Shown piece after piece: positions 51,627-63,250 of a DNA stretch of 64,000 nucleotides (positions within the stretch are counted from its first letter, which is position 1; each line of letters opens with the position of its first letter). The position numbers were made by a program, and so were the translations under genes. Source of the stretch: Dyella tabacisoli (lineage in GTDB: Bacteria > Pseudomonadota > Gammaproteobacteria > Xanthomonadales > Rhodanobacteraceae); assembly GCF_003350925.1 (NCBI RefSeq), contig NZ_KZ857177.1, forward strand, positions 132,689-196,688, given 5' to 3'. A model generated the notes under the pieces. It saw only the letters and a list, made by a program, of their open reading frames with translations. It was not told the origin of the DNA and did no database searches.

Positions 51627-51672
51627 GGGTTCAAGCGGTACTGGTACCGCAACCTATCCAAGGATTACCGAT

Positions 51673-52116
51673 ATGAGCATTCACCGTGTTTCGACGTGGA
51701 ACCATAATCATGGCCTGCAGCAGGAGCTGCGCCAGGCTTTTGGCCACCTTTTTCAGAACGAGGTTTCGCAAGGTGCCGCCGGTCAATGGGCGCCACGCGT
51801 AGATATTCACGAGGACGAGCAGCGTTTTCTGATCCTTGCCGATATTCCCGGCGTCGATCCGGCCACGATTGAAGTGAGCATGGATAAGGGCATGCTAATC
51901 ATCAAGGGGGAGCGACCTGCCGCCAGTGTCGAGCAGGGCGGTAAGTTCACCCGCGTCGAGCGTGCTCATGGCGCGTTCCAGCGTCACTTTGCGCTACCGG
52001 ACACCGCTGACGCCGAGGGCATCAGCGCAAACGGTAAGCATGGTGTGCTGGAGATCTCGATTCCCAAGAAAGCGCAAGCGTCGCCACGCCGCATCACCAT
52101 TCATACCAACCACTAG
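51673..52116 (+). CDS. Small heat-shock protein, Hsp20/alpha-crystallin family
   Basis: A 147-residue holdase chaperone. The alpha-crystallin domain spans about residues 40-140, with WAPRVDIHEDEQRFLILADIPGVD and the late GVLEISIPK (a GVLxxxxPK box). The C-terminal tail lacks a clear I-x-I motif apart from ITIH. The ATG at 51673 has AAGGA upstream; the frame is open 33 codons earlier without family similarity. The stop codon TAG is formed by a TA dinucleotide plus the first G of the palindromic element that follows. Confidence 0.93.
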   Translation: MSIHRVSTWNHNHGLQQELRQAFGHLFQNEVSQGAAGQWAPRVDIHEDEQRFLILADIPGVDPATIEVSMDKGMLIIKGERPAASVEQGGKFTRVERAHGAFQRHFALPDTADAEGISANGKHGVLEISIPKKAQASPRRITIHTNH

Positions 52117-52278
52117 GAGTCTGCCGGACCTGGGCGGTCGAGGCTGCAAAGTCGGCTACGTGGGCCATCTTTCCGCCGCTGCTTGGCTCAAGAATAACTA
52201 TGGGCCAGCACATCGACGAAAAGCTGCCTTCACGCAGACGACTTTTCGCCTCGACCGCCCAGGCCCGACAGACTCCTA
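52114..52278. mobile_element. MITE-like palindromic element with TA flanks
   Basis: A 161-bp unit (52116-52276) has terminal inverted repeats of 29 bases: 52116-52144 pairs with 52248-52276 with only two mismatches. Weaker pairing continues inward for about 20 more bases. TA dinucleotides flank it on both sides (52114-52115 and 52277-52278), as expected after IS630/mariner-type insertion. No coding frame is inside. I see no second copy in the window. A plain long hairpin without mobility remains possible. Confidence 0.6.
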
Positions 52279-52307
52279 AACCATAAAGCGTTAATCTTGC
52301 GAGTTAG

Positions 52308-52339
52308 CCCGTGGCGGACGATGATCCGCCGCGGGTTTT
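52308..52339 (+). terminator. Terminator-like hairpin just before cbpA
   Basis: Stem CCCGTGGCGGA (52308-52318) with TCCGCCGCGGG (52325-52335), one T-G pair, then TTTT. It ends 33 bases before the cbpA GTG, so it may end hsp20 transcription or attenuate cbpA. Confidence 0.6.
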
Positions 52340-52372
52340 GTATTGCTTGGAGCCCATGGCCGGGGAAGTACA

Positions 52373-53272
52373 GTGGAATTCAAAGATTATTACGACACCC
52401 TGGGTGTAAAGCCTGAAGCTAGCGAGGCGGAGATCAAGGCCGCATATCGCAAGCTGGCGCGCAAATATCACCCGGACAAGAACAAAGAAACGGGGGCCGA
52501 AGACAAGTTCAAGGCAATTAACGAGGCCAATGAAGTGCTTCGTGATGCCGAGAAACGTCGCGCCTACGATCAAGTGCGAGCGGGCGGTTACCGGCAAGGC
52601 GAACAATTCCGGCCGCCGCCGGGTTTTGGACAAGGTCATAACTTCGATTTCGGCGATGCCGGTCACGGCGATTTCAGCGATTTCTTCGAAAGCATGTTTG
52701 GCCGCTCGGCAGGCGGGCAGCGCGGTGCGCCGCGCCCACGCCGTGGCAGCGATATACAGGCGCAAGTGCAGATTGATTTGAAGACGGCGTTCGATGGTGG
52801 ACGCACCCGTCTGGCACTACAGGATTCCAGCGGCAAAGAGCGTGTGCTGGAGGTGAAAATTCCAGCCGGGATCCAGTCGGGCAAGGTGATTCGGTTGTCC
52901 GGGCAGGGTCACCCCGGCATGGCGGGCGGGCCGAGCGGTGATTTGCTGTTGGAAGTGGGCATTCGAGACGATGCGCAGTTTCGGCTGGATGGCCAGAATG
53001 TCTTGCATGTGTTGCCGATCACGCCGTGGGACGCCGCACTTGGCGCCACATTAGCGGTGCCGACCTTGGCCGGTACCGTAGATCTGCGCATCCCGGCAGG
53101 CTCGCAGTCCGGCCGCAAGCTGCGCTTGAAAGGGCGGGGTATGCCGGGGGCGCATCCGGGCGATCAACTGGTGGAGTTGTCGATCCGTGTACCCGTGGTT
53201 GATAACGAGGACCAGCGTGCGGCCTTCGAGGCGCTACGCGATCAGTTTCCAGACTACGATCCCAGAACCTGA
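52373..53272 (+). CDS. cbpA: DnaJ-type co-chaperone, CbpA-like
   Basis: A 299-residue J-domain protein. The J domain (residues 2-70) has HPDKN, a Gly/Phe-rich linker follows, and two C-terminal substrate-binding beta domains come next. It lacks the DnaJ zinc finger, which with its size marks the CbpA class. These work with DnaK and in E. coli also bind DNA. The GTG at 52373 fits the family start ([12 protein letters not shown]) and has GGGGAAG upstream. It follows hsp20, so the pair forms a small chaperone group split by the palindromic element. Confidence 0.9.
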   Translation: MEFKDYYDTLGVKPEASEAEIKAAYRKLARKYHPDKNKETGAEDKFKAINEANEVLRDAEKRRAYDQVRAGGYRQGEQFRPPPGFGQGHNFDFGDAGHGDFSDFFESMFGRSAGGQRGAPRPRRGSDIQAQVQIDLKTAFDGGRTRLALQDSSGKERVLEVKIPAGIQSGKVIRLSGQGHPGMAGGPSGDLLLEVGIRDDAQFRLDGQNVLHVLPITPWDAALGATLAVPTLAGTVDLRIPAGSQSGRKLRLKGRGMPGAHPGDQLVELSIRVPVVDNEDQRAAFEALRDQFPDYDPRT

Positions 53273-53300
53273 GCCGCAAAACCGGCTTGATCGCGAAATG

Positions 53301-53330
53301 AAAAACGGCGCCTGCGGGCGCCGTTTTTTA
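53301..53330. terminator. Terminator between cbpA and the pilH-type gene
   Basis: A 12-bp stem AAAAACGGCGCC (53301-53312) with GGCGCCGTTTTT (53317-53328), loop TGCG, then T. A run on the far side makes it usable by both convergent genes. Confidence 0.85.
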
Positions 53331-53360
53331 TGAAATCGTTGGCGAAGTCGGCGGTGCCGT

Positions 53361-53726
53361 TCAGGCCGGCAGCAATTCCTTCAGCGTAGCGATCAGCTCT
53401 TCTTCCTTGATCGGCTTGGTGACATAGGCTTTGGCGCCCTGGCGCATGCCCCAGACCTTGTCGGTTTCTTGGTCTTTGGTAGTAACCAGCACCACCGGGA
53501 TGTGCTTGGTGGTTTCGTCTTTGCTGATGGTGCGAGTGGCCTGGAAACCATTGAGGTTGGGCATCACCACGTCCATCAGGATCAGGTCGGGAAGCTCCTT
53601 CTTGGCAGCCTCGACGCCCGCGGCGCCGTCCTCAGCGGTAAAAACCTCGTGCCCGAGCTTTTCGACGATGCGTTTGATGCCAAGCAGTTGCGACGGCGAA
53701 TCGTCGACGATCAGGATGCGAGCCAT
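53361..53726 (-). CDS. pilH: Single-domain response regulator, PilH-like
   Basis: A 121-residue CheY-like receiver with no output domain. The phosphorylation site is Asp52 in LILMDVVMP, with acidic Asp8-Asp9, Thr81-type residue in VVLVTTKDQETDKVWGMRQGA, and Lys104. The segment NGFQATRTIS and VTTKDQETDKVWG closely match PilH, a regulator of type IV pilus retraction in Pseudomonas and Xanthomonas. No pilG, pilI, pilJ or chpA genes are adjacent, so the name is tentative. Confidence 0.82.
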   Translation of the reverse strand: MARILIVDDSPSQLLGIKRIVEKLGHEVFTAEDGAAGVEAAKKELPDLILMDVVMPNLNGFQATRTISKDETTKHIPVVLVTTKDQETDKVWGMRQGAKAYVTKPIKEEELIATLKELLPA

Positions 53727-53813
53727 GAATGTCCCCTTAAACAGTGCCTGAGATTCTACGTGCGACCTGCCTTGCTTCCAAGCGCTGTGGCATGCGCTGC
53801 AACCCAGATCGCT

Positions 53814-54818
53814 TCAAATCTCTCCGATATGCACCAGCGTACGGCCAAACGAGGCGCCCGTCAGCATGGTCTCGAAAACGCCCGGCAGCGCATCCAACTG
53901 GACTTCACGGGTACAAATGGTAGGTAGCCGCTGAGGCTTCCAGTTGCTGGCAAGGTGCTGCCAGACTTGCTCGCGGATGTCGCGCGCAGTGCCGGCAGAG
54001 GCAATACCGAGCAGGCTGGCGCCGCGAATGATGAAGGGCATTACTGTACTGTCGAACGCGATGCCGCCAGCATTGCCGCAAATGGCGACGTTGCCGTAGG
54101 GTGCTATCAGCGGCAGCAAGCCGGCCAGCATAGGGCCGCCGACATTGTCCAGCGCGCCGCCAAAGCGTACCGAATCCATCGGCTTACCACTGAAAGCCAG
54201 TTCGTGTCGGTCTATGCATACCGTCGCCCCCAGCGTGCGCAGTACGTCGAAGTGATCGGTTTTGCCACTGATGGCATGCACCTCATAGCCAGCATGGCTG
54301 AAGATGTCGATGGCCAGCATGCCGACACCGCCGCTGGCGCCGGTGACGGCGATAGGGCCGTGTGCCGGTGTCTGGCGGTTGTCCTGCATGCGCAGTAGTG
54401 CCAGGGCAGCGGTAAAGCCGGCAGTGCCGATCACCATGCTCTCGCGCAGGCTCAGGCCGTGCGGCAACGGGATGGTCCACTGCGCCGGCAGACGAACGTA
54501 TTCGCTGTAACCGCCATCGCGTGTTTCGGAAAGGCCGCTGCCTGTGCACAGCACCGCATCGCCTTCTTTGAAGGCCGGATCGGTGGAAGCAACCACATGG
54601 CCGGCGACATCGATACCGCCATTGAGCGGAAATTGCCGGAGGATCTTGCCTTTGCCGGTACCGGCCAGGGCATCTTTGTAGTTGACCGAGGAATAGGCGA
54701 CTTTGACCAGCACCTCGCCCGGTGTCAGCGCATCGGCACTGAGCATGTCGATGCCGCCGCGGTAACCGGCGTCATCTTGATGAATACGAAAGGCGCGGAA
54801 GGCATTTGGGCTCGTCAT
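53814..54818 (-). CDS. acuI: YhdH/AcuI-family quinone-type oxidoreductase (acrylyl-CoA reductase)
   Basis: A 334-residue medium-chain dehydrogenase without the zinc residues. The nucleotide motif is TGASGGVGMLAID near 161-173, and SSVNYKDALA near 43-52 is shared by YhdH and AcuI. Family members reduce acryloyl-CoA to propionyl-CoA with NADPH, protecting cells from acrylate. The family is broad, so the exact substrate is an inference. Stands alone between the pilH-type gene and the LOG gene. Confidence 0.83.
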   Translation of the reverse strand: MTSPNAFRAFRIHQDDAGYRGGIDMLSADALTPGEVLVKVAYSSVNYKDALAGTGKGKILRQFPLNGGIDVAGHVVASTDPAFKEGDAVLCTGSGLSETRDGGYSEYVRLPAQWTIPLPHGLSLRESMVIGTAGFTAALALLRMQDNRQTPAHGPIAVTGASGGVGMLAIDIFSHAGYEVHAISGKTDHFDVLRTLGATVCIDRHELAFSGKPMDSVRFGGALDNVGGPMLAGLLPLIAPYGNVAICGNAGGIAFDSTVMPFIIRGASLLGIASAGTARDIREQVWQHLASNWKPQRLPTICTREVQLDALPGVFETMLTGASFGRTLVHIGEI

Positions 54819-54864
54819 ATCGTCGCTTTGGCCTGGGGCTGTTCTTGGTAGTGAAACCGTTCCA

Positions 54865-55464
54865 TCAAGGGCTGGCTACAACGGCCGGGTCGATCCATTT
54901 AGGCGTATAGGTGCTTTGGTATTGCGTCATCCAGTCCAATAGCGACTCCATGCTATCGCCGAACCATACGCTTTCACGTTGCTCGGCCCGAACAAACCCT
55001 TCCGTCACCATGTGATCCATCATCGTGCGCAAAGGGCTGTAATAGCCGCGGACATTATGGAAAGCGCAGGGGTAACGGTGCAGCCCGAGCTGTGCCCAGG
55101 TCAGCATTTCGAACATTTCGTCCATCGTGCCGAAGCCACCGGGCAGGGCGACAAAGGCGTCGGACAATTCGAACATGCGCGTCTTGCGCTGGTGCATGGT
55201 CTCGACCACATGCAGTTCGGTAAGCCCCTTGTGCGCTACCTCGCGCTCGACCAACTGGCGCGGGATCACGCCGATCACCTTGCCGCCGCCAGCCAATACG
55301 GCGTCGGCTACCGTACCCATCAGCCCCACCTTGCCGCCGCCATAGACCAGGGCAATACCGCGACGCGCCATTTCACTGCCAAAGGCACGGGCATGTTCGA
55401 TGTAGTCCGGATGCGTGCCGCTATTGGAGCCGCAGTAGACGCAGAGGGCGGTGACTTGGGACAT
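54865..55464 (-). CDS. LOG family protein (TIGR00730 type)
   Basis: A 199-residue Rossmann-fold protein with the LOG signature PGGFGTMDEMFEMLTW (near 105-120) and VYGGGKVGLMG. Many LOG proteins hydrolyse nucleoside 5'-monophosphates to a base and ribose phosphate, including cytokinin precursors; the true bacterial substrate is often unclear. ATG at 55464 is used; a GTG at 55473 would add three residues. Confidence 0.9.
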   Translation of the reverse strand: MSQVTALCVYCGSNSGTHPDYIEHARAFGSEMARRGIALVYGGGKVGLMGTVADAVLAGGGKVIGVIPRQLVEREVAHKGLTELHVVETMHQRKTRMFELSDAFVALPGGFGTMDEMFEMLTWAQLGLHRYPCAFHNVRGYYSPLRTMMDHMVTEGFVRAEQRESVWFGDSMESLLDWMTQYQSTYTPKWIDPAVVASP

Positions 55465-55504
55465 GGAGCGCACTCGTTAAGGGATGAATGGAAATGGCAA
55501 GGCT

Positions 55505-55544
55505 TTAAAACAAACGGCCCGCCCATGTCGCCACGGGCGGGCCG
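55505..55544 (-). terminator. Terminator of the sucA-sucB-lpd operon
   Basis: Read on the minus strand, CGGCCCGCCC pairs with GGGCGGGCCG (55535-55544 with 55515-55524) and is followed by TTTGTTTT. It lies about 20 bases after the lpd stop. Confidence 0.8.
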
Positions 55545-55563
55545 CACGGTCAACTGCAGTAAC

Positions 55564-57123
<1,560 letters not shown>

Positions 57124-58320
57124 TCAAAGACCAAGAAGCATGCGCTGCGGATTCTCGAGCTGGTTCTTGATATCGACCAGGAACAGTACGGCGTCTTTAC
57201 CGTCGATGATGCGGTGGTCGTAGCTGAGCGCCAGATACATCATCGGCGCGGCAATGACCTGGCCGTTCTCGACAATGGCACGCTCTTTAATGGTGTGCAT
57301 GCCGAGGATGGCGCTCTGCGGCGGATTGACGATCGGCGTCGAGAGCAGCGAGCCGAAAGTGCCGCCATTGGTGATGGTAAAGGTACCGCCCTGCAGATCG
57401 TCCAGGCCGAGCTTGCCGTCGCGCGCTTTCTTGGCGTACTCGAGAATGCCTTTCTCGACATCGGCAAAGCCCATGTCCTGCACGTCACGCAGCACCGGAG
57501 TGACCAGGCCCTTGTCGGTGGACACAGCGATCGAGATGTCCTGGTAACCGTGGTAAATCACGTCGTTGCCATCGACCGAAGCATTCACCACCGGGTGGCG
57601 CTTGAGCGCTTCGGCGGCGGCTTTGACGAAGAAGCTCATAAAGCCCAGCTTGACGCCGTTGGTCTTCTCGAACTGCTCGCCCAGTGTTTTGCGCATCTTG
57701 ACCACTTCGGCCAGATTCACCTCGTTGAACGAGGTCAGCATGGCGATGGAGTTCTTCGATTGCATCAGGCGCTCGGCAATGCGCGCGCGCATGCGAGTCA
57801 TCGGCACGCGTTCTTCCGGACGTGCGCCCGGCGTGGGCTTGGCAGCTGGCACTGCGGCCGGCGCACCGCTCTTGCCGTAGTTGACGAGATCTTCTTTAGT
57901 GACGCGGCCGTCACGGCCGGTGCCGGTCACGTTAGAGGCGTCGATTTTCTGCTCAGTGGCGACGCGCAGGCCGGCCGGAGACAAATCGGCGTTACCGCTG
58001 GCGGCGGCCTTCGGCGGCTCGGCGGCTTGTGCTGGAGTCGGGGCAGCGGCGGCAGGTGCGGGCGCCGGCGCGGCAGCGGCAGCACCTTCTTCGATGACTG
58101 CAATCACCTGCTGGCTGAGAACCGTGGCGCCTTCCTGGAACTTCAGCTCCTTGATGACGCCGTCGACCGTCGAGGGTACTTCCAGCACAACTTTGTCGGT
58201 TTCCAGGTCGACCAGATTCTCGTCGCGCTTGACCGCATCACCGACCTTTTTGTGCCAGGTGGCGATCGTGGCGTCAGAAACAGATTCGGGCAGAACGGGG
58301 ACTTTGACTTCAATGGACAT
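57124..58320 (-). CDS. sucB: Dihydrolipoyllysine succinyltransferase (E2 of 2-oxoglutarate dehydrogenase)
   Basis: A 398-residue E2 subunit. The single lipoyl domain carries Lys43 in [11 protein letters not shown], an Ala/Pro linker leads to the peripheral-subunit-binding domain (about 120-155, [18 protein letters not shown]), and the catalytic core ends with [12 protein letters not shown], whose His and Asp are catalytic. It starts 7 bases after the sucA stop. A 12-base inverted repeat at 57105-57130 overlaps its stop and lies in the sucB-lpd spacer. Confidence 0.96.
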   Translation of the reverse strand: MSIEVKVPVLPESVSDATIATWHKKVGDAVKRDENLVDLETDKVVLEVPSTVDGVIKELKFQEGATVLSQQVIAVIEEGAAAAAPAPAPAAAAPTPAQAAEPPKAAASGNADLSPAGLRVATEQKIDASNVTGTGRDGRVTKEDLVNYGKSGAPAAVPAAKPTPGARPEERVPMTRMRARIAERLMQSKNSIAMLTSFNEVNLAEVVKMRKTLGEQFEKTNGVKLGFMSFFVKAAAEALKRHPVVNASVDGNDVIYHGYQDISIAVSTDKGLVTPVLRDVQDMGFADVEKGILEYAKKARDGKLGLDDLQGGTFTITNGGTFGSLLSTPIVNPPQSAILGMHTIKERAIVENGQVIAAPMMYLALSYDHRIIDGKDAVLFLVDIKNQLENPQRMLLGL

Positions 58321-58327
58321 GCTGGTC

Positions 58328-61174
58328 TTACTCCGCGGAGTGGTCAGTGCCGACCGGCGCGATAAGCGCCTGCTCGACGAGCGCCGACTGTTCGGCGACA
58401 TGGGTGTTGAGGTGACCGGCGGCCGGGGCCGGCGAGCGAGCGCGTCCTGCGTAGGACAGACTGTGCTTGCTGCCGATGCTGGCCTGCAGGTGATGACGAA
58501 TCTGGAACCAGGCGCCTTGGTTCATCGGCTCTTCCTGGCACCAGATCACTTCCTTGGCGGAAGCGAATTTTTCCAGTTCGGCGGTGACTTCGGGACGCGG
58601 GAACGGGTATAGCTGCTCGACACGCACGATGGCGACATCTTTCAGGTCGCGCTTCTCGGCTTCTTCCAGCAGGTCGTAATAAATCTTGCCGGAGCAGAAC
58701 ACCACGCGCTTGACCTTCTTCACCGGCAACTCTCGATGCTCGCCGATCACCAACTGGAAACTGCCGTTGGCCAGCTCGTCCAGGCTGGAGATAGCCAGCT
58801 TGTGACGCAGCAACGATTTCGGCGTCATCACGATCAGCGGCTTGCGAGTAGGCCGCAGCATCTGCCGGCGGATCATATGGAAGTCTTGCGCCGGAGTCGT
58901 CGGCACGCAGACCTGCATATTGTCCAGTGCGCACAGTTGCAGGAAGCGCTCAAGACGGGCGGAGGAATGCTCCGGGCCCTGGCCTTCATAACCGTGCGGC
59001 AGGTACAGCGCCAGGCCGCACAGGCGGTTCCACTTGGCTTCGCCCGAACTGATGAACTGGTCGATGACCACCTGGGCGCCATTGGCGAAATCGCCGAACT
59101 GGCCTTCCCAGATATGCAGTGTGTATGGATCGGTGGTGGAGTGACCGTACTCGAACGCCATCACGGCTTCTTCGCTGAGCAGCGAGTCGATCACTTCGAC
59201 ATCCGCGGTAGCGCGGATATTGGCCAGCGGCATGAAGGTGTGGCCGTCTTTCTGATCGTGCAGCACGGCATGGCGATGGAAGAAGGTGCCACGACCGGAG
59301 TCCTGGCCGACCAGGCGCATGTCGTAGCCGGCGTCGATCAAGGTGGCGTAGGCGAGATTCTCGGCAAAGCCCCAGTCGCCCGGTAACTCGCCGGCGGTCA
59401 TCTTGCGGCGGTCTTCGTAGATCTTCGCCACGCGCGGCTGCAGGGTGAGATCGGCAGGCAGTTCGAGAATCTTGTTAGCCAATTCGAGCAGCTTCTGCTT
59501 GGACACCGTCGTATCGACCGGATCGGACAGCTTGCCGTTAATCAGGCCACTCCAGTCCACCTCGATGTCTTTGACCAAGGTGTTGGTGAGCTCGGTCATC
59601 GGCGTGCCGGCTTCGAGACGGGCACGATAGTCTTCAAACTGCTTTTGCGCGTCGCCGTCGGCGAGTACGCCTTCTTTCACCAGTTGCTGCGCGTACAGAT
59701 CGCGGGCGGTAGGGCGCTTGCGGATGATCTGGTACATCACCGGCTGTGTCGCGGCGGGCTCGTCGGCCTCGTTATGGCCGTGACGGCGATAGCAGACCAG
59801 GTCGATCACCACATCTTTACGGAACTGCTTGCGGAAATCGTAAGCGAGGCGGGTAACCTGGATCACTGCTTCCGGGTCGTCGCCATTCACATGAAACACC
59901 GGTGCATTGACCATCTTGGCCAAGTCGGTGCAGTACATGGTGGAACGGGCGTCCTGCGGATTCGAGGTGGTAAAGCCCACCTGGTTGTTCACCACCACAT
60001 GCAGGCTGCCGCCGATCTTGAAGCCGCGCGCCTGGGACATGTTGAACAGTTCCATGTTCACGCCCTGGCCGGCCAGGGCGGCGTCGCCATGAACCAGTAG
60101 TGCAATGGACTGTTGGTGTTCGGTATCGCGGCGGCGAACCTGGCGCGCATGCACCGACCCGGCGACCACCGGGTTGACGATTTCCAGGTGCGACGGATTG
60201 AAGGCCAGCGCCACGTGCACGCCGCCGTTAGGCGTCTTGACGTCGGCGGAGAAGCCCATGTGGTACTTCACGTCGCCGGTATGGGCAGGGTCATCCACAT
60301 GCTCAAAGCGCCCTTCGAACTCGTCGAACAGGGTTCGCGGCAGCTTGCCCAGGATGTTGACCAGCACATTGAGGCGGCCGCGGTGGGCCATGCCGATCAC
60401 GACTTCCTTGATGCCGTTGTCGCCAGCCGCGCGAACCATGTCGTCGATCATCGGAATAAGGCTGTCGCCACCTTCCAGCGAGAAGCGCTTCTGACCGACG
60501 TACTTGGTATGCAGGTAGCGTTCGAGGCCTTCGGCTGCCGTCAGGCCGTCCAGGACGCGCTGTTTGCCGGCCTTGTCCAGCCCGGCGCTGCCGTGAGCTT
60601 GCTCCAGGCGGGTATAGATCCAGTTGCGCTGTTCATGGTTGCTGATATGCATGAACTCGGTACCGATGGTACCGGTGTAGACCTTTTGCAGCCGTGCCAG
60701 CAGCTCGCGCAGCTTGAGGCGCTGACCGCCGCCGGCGTAGTTGCCGGTATCGAACTCGGTATCGAGGTCGGCATCGCTCAAGCCGTGGAAGGCCAGCCCT
60801 AAATCAGGCGCCGACATTTTTTCGGTCAGGCCGAGCGGGTCGAGATCGGCGGCAAGATGGCCGCGCGAGCGGTAGGCAGTCAGCAGGCGAAGGACGCCGG
60901 CCTGCTTGCGCGCATGCTCGTCGTTCATGGGGACGGTGACCGTCGCGGCGCCGTTGTGACGCTGTTTTTGCGCCGCCTCTATACGCGCAATGGCCGCGGC
61001 GTGGGAAACGTCTCCCGACTCGCGGCCATTAAAGGTCTTGAAATATTGGCCCCACTCAGGGGAAACCGACGAGGGGTCGGTCAACCAAAGGTCATAGAGT
61101 TGTTCGACATAATCGGCGTTGCCGCCAGCGAGTTGGGAGGAATCGAAGAACTCGCGAATCAGGTTTGTGCTCAC
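58328..61174 (-). CDS. sucA: 2-oxoglutarate dehydrogenase E1 subunit
   Basis: A 948-residue thiamine diphosphate enzyme that decarboxylates 2-oxoglutarate in the TCA cycle. [33 protein letters not shown] and the ThDP-binding [17 protein letters not shown] are diagnostic. The start is GTG at 61174. The operon supplies succinyl-CoA and NADH. Confidence 0.97.
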   Translation of the reverse strand: MSTNLIREFFDSSQLAGGNADYVEQLYDLWLTDPSSVSPEWGQYFKTFNGRESGDVSHAAAIARIEAAQKQRHNGAATVTVPMNDEHARKQAGVLRLLTAYRSRGHLAADLDPLGLTEKMSAPDLGLAFHGLSDADLDTEFDTGNYAGGGQRLKLRELLARLQKVYTGTIGTEFMHISNHEQRNWIYTRLEQAHGSAGLDKAGKQRVLDGLTAAEGLERYLHTKYVGQKRFSLEGGDSLIPMIDDMVRAAGDNGIKEVVIGMAHRGRLNVLVNILGKLPRTLFDEFEGRFEHVDDPAHTGDVKYHMGFSADVKTPNGGVHVALAFNPSHLEIVNPVVAGSVHARQVRRRDTEHQQSIALLVHGDAALAGQGVNMELFNMSQARGFKIGGSLHVVVNNQVGFTTSNPQDARSTMYCTDLAKMVNAPVFHVNGDDPEAVIQVTRLAYDFRKQFRKDVVIDLVCYRRHGHNEADEPAATQPVMYQIIRKRPTARDLYAQQLVKEGVLADGDAQKQFEDYRARLEAGTPMTELTNTLVKDIEVDWSGLINGKLSDPVDTTVSKQKLLELANKILELPADLTLQPRVAKIYEDRRKMTAGELPGDWGFAENLAYATLIDAGYDMRLVGQDSGRGTFFHRHAVLHDQKDGHTFMPLANIRATADVEVIDSLLSEEAVMAFEYGHSTTDPYTLHIWEGQFGDFANGAQVVIDQFISSGEAKWNRLCGLALYLPHGYEGQGPEHSSARLERFLQLCALDNMQVCVPTTPAQDFHMIRRQMLRPTRKPLIVMTPKSLLRHKLAISSLDELANGSFQLVIGEHRELPVKKVKRVVFCSGKIYYDLLEEAEKRDLKDVAIVRVEQLYPFPRPEVTAELEKFASAKEVIWCQEEPMNQGAWFQIRHHLQASIGSKHSLSYAGRARSPAPAAGHLNTHVAEQSALVEQALIAPVGTDHSAE

Positions 61175-61246
61175 GTCACCACCGGCAGGGAAGGAGGCTA
61201 GCAGCGATCTGTCCGGTTAGGCCGATCGCTGGCGAAAATCCTGTTA

Positions 61247-61277
61247 ATTATAGCCTTGAGCCGCCATGGCACGGCAA
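61247..61277 (-). promoter_or_regulatory. Probable sucA promoter
   Basis: On the minus strand a perfect TATAAT lies at 61247-61252, about 73 bases before the sucA GTG. TTGCCG (61272-61277) is the best -35 candidate, with a long 19-base spacer. The rest of the 290-base interval up to 61465 shows nothing else I recognise. Confidence 0.5.
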
Positions 61278-61465
61278 CCCAAATCGCCGATAAAAGTGGG
61301 GATCATCGGTGAAACTTCCAGCTCGTCCTCATCGACGACCGCCATAGATCCGTGGTTTTGTGTGTTTTAAGACGAAATCGAGGTCATTGAGGGCCATAAC
61401 AGATGGCTAACCAGCGTTCAGGTGGGTGGCTTGGCGACGCCATCGCCGCGGCTTCTTCCTCGTCT

Positions 61466-61975
61466 CTAAATGGCCAGCGGCTGCAGCATCGTAGCGCGCT
61501 CGGCGCGCTCCCAGACCGTCTCGAAGTGCTGCCATAACGGCGCTTGTGCGGCGCGGTCCTGGCTGGCTGCACGCCCTTGCGGGCGATGGGCATCGGGCTG
61601 GAACAGATAGCCGTCGCTATCGTTAAGCAGGTAAGCGCTGGGATAGGCCAGGTCAACGGCGTCCACCGGCGTGCGGACTTGCACGATGCTGGATAGGCGT
61701 TGGACCAGGGCAATCAGGCGGTGGTCTTCCCGCAAGGCCGCCGCCGGATCGTGCAGCAGGATACGAATGAGCGCGCCGCGACCCGAGATGGCGATGCGGC
61801 GTAGCTCGGTCAGCTCCTGCGGGCTGGCGAGAACCTCGCCTGAAAGCTGTGGCTGATAAATCGCCAGGCGATGACGCGCTTGCGCCAGCAAACTCAGGCG
61901 ACTTGCTGCCAGCTCGCTGCGGTTGCTGGCTGGCAGCGGCTCGCTATCGGGATGCGGCATGGTAGGCGTACCCAT
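61466..61975 (-). CDS. Uncharacterised conserved-type protein
   Basis: A 169-residue soluble protein I cannot name. The core pattern LAQARHRLAIYQPQLSGEV, ELRRIAISGRGALIRILLHD and HRLIALVQRLSSIVQVRT resembles half of a phospholipase-D-like fold, but no HKD motif is present. Its product is likely cytoplasmic, as no signal or membrane segment is seen. It follows the roxA-type gene by 35 bases on the same strand, so the two may be co-transcribed. Start options include the ATG at 61975 and the ATG at 61960. Confidence 0.6.
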   Translation of the reverse strand: MGTPTMPHPDSEPLPASNRSELAASRLSLLAQARHRLAIYQPQLSGEVLASPQELTELRRIAISGRGALIRILLHDPAAALREDHRLIALVQRLSSIVQVRTPVDAVDLAYPSAYLLNDSDGYLFQPDAHRPQGRAASQDRAAQAPLWQHFETVWERAERATMLQPLAI

Positions 61976-62010
61976 TAAAGCCTGCTCTATGGTGAATTCA
62001 TTTCGCGAGC

Positions 62011-63204
62011 TCAGCGGCGACGTGTTTTCTGCGGAAGCAGGTGACCATCATTGACCAGCGCCAACAGTAAGTCGCGGTCCGCGGCCGGCAGTCTTTTGGC
62101 CGGAACGAGCGAGCGCTCCGCACAAAGTTGCTCGGCCAGGGCGGCGGAGGCTGGGTAAGCATGGCCGCTGACATATAACGTACAGCCTGACTTGTCCCGG
62201 CTCCACGCCAACCGTGACCATGGATGACGCAGCAGGTGCGCGCCGGCATCGAGTTGCTTGACGAGGGCGGCCGCGGTCAATGGTTTATCTGTCGGCGCCG
62301 GCATCTGCGTGCTGCGATAGCGGGTGATAAAGCGACCGAACCAATCGTTCAGTGTGGCCTCGCTGAGCGCGGCGGCGAACGGCAAGGCCTGTTTGAGGCG
62401 GGCCAGGGCATGGCGGTCAATCTCGCCGATGGCCTTGGCCGGGGCGAGGTCGGGGTCGGTATAGCGCAGTTCTTCCGGTAGCCGTTCGGCGAGATAGTCG
62501 GCCAGGTCGCCGGTCAGTTCGGCTTGCGAGGGTGCGCGCATACCGACCGAAAAGGTCATGCACGGGCCGCCATAAGCGACACCGTCATGCGGTACGCCGG
62601 GGGGCAGATACAGCATGTCGCCTGGGTCCAACAGCCATTCGTGGGTCGGCTCGAAATGCTTGAGCTGCTTCAGCTCGATGTCGTCGCGGAAATCTTTTGG
62701 CGCGGCAGGGTCGGTGCTGATCGCCCAATGCCGTTGACCAAGCCCTTGCAGCAGGAAGACATCGTATTGATCTACATGCGCGCCAACCCCGCCATCGGGT
62801 TCGGCATACGAAATCATGATGTCGTCCATGCGCCAGCTAGGCAGGAAACGGAACGACTCCAATAAAGCAGCCACATCCGCATCCCACTTGTCCACGTCTT
62901 GCACCAGCAGGGTCCAGTTTGAATTCGGCGTTTTCGTGAAGTCGTCTTCACTTAACGGGCCGATCTTCACGTCCCAGCGATCGCGCTTGGTGTCGTGCAC
63001 GATGAGCCGTGACAAGGCACCTTCTTCGCAGGCCAGGCCGGCCAAGTCGTTGGGTTCCAGTGGTGGCAGGAAACCGGGAAAGGCATTGCGGATGAGTAAC
63101 GGGTGTTTTTGCCAGTAGTCGCGCAAGAAGCGTGCGGGAGACATGCCCAGCGGCTGCGTTGCCGAGCCACGGACTTCGATCGTGAGGGGGGCGGATGGGG
63201 TCAT
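62011..63204 (-). CDS. roxA: Ribosomal protein L16 arginine hydroxylase, RoxA/YcfD-type
   Basis: A 397-residue JmjC-type 2-oxoglutarate/Fe(II) oxygenase. The iron triad is His143 and Asp145 in GAHVDQYDVF, and His206 in PPGVPHDGVAYG. N-terminal SPARFLRDYWQKHPLLIRNAFP is a family hallmark. E. coli YcfD (RoxA) hydroxylates an arginine of L16. The ATG at 63204 is used. Sequence is about 25 residues longer than E. coli, mainly at the C-terminus. Confidence 0.87.
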   Translation of the reverse strand: MTPSAPLTIEVRGSATQPLGMSPARFLRDYWQKHPLLIRNAFPGFLPPLEPNDLAGLACEEGALSRLIVHDTKRDRWDVKIGPLSEDDFTKTPNSNWTLLVQDVDKWDADVAALLESFRFLPSWRMDDIMISYAEPDGGVGAHVDQYDVFLLQGLGQRHWAISTDPAAPKDFRDDIELKQLKHFEPTHEWLLDPGDMLYLPPGVPHDGVAYGGPCMTFSVGMRAPSQAELTGDLADYLAERLPEELRYTDPDLAPAKAIGEIDRHALARLKQALPFAAALSEATLNDWFGRFITRYRSTQMPAPTDKPLTAAALVKQLDAGAHLLRHPWSRLAWSRDKSGCTLYVSGHAYPASAALAEQLCAERSLVPAKRLPAADRDLLLALVNDGHLLPQKTRRR

Positions 63205-63250
63205 CCGGCGATTGTAGCCGGGCAGCGCGGCTACGCGAATCAAGAAGGGG

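Noticed and set aside
57214-58365. Plus-strand frame opposite sucB
   Set aside because: Complete overlap with a well-supported E2 gene.
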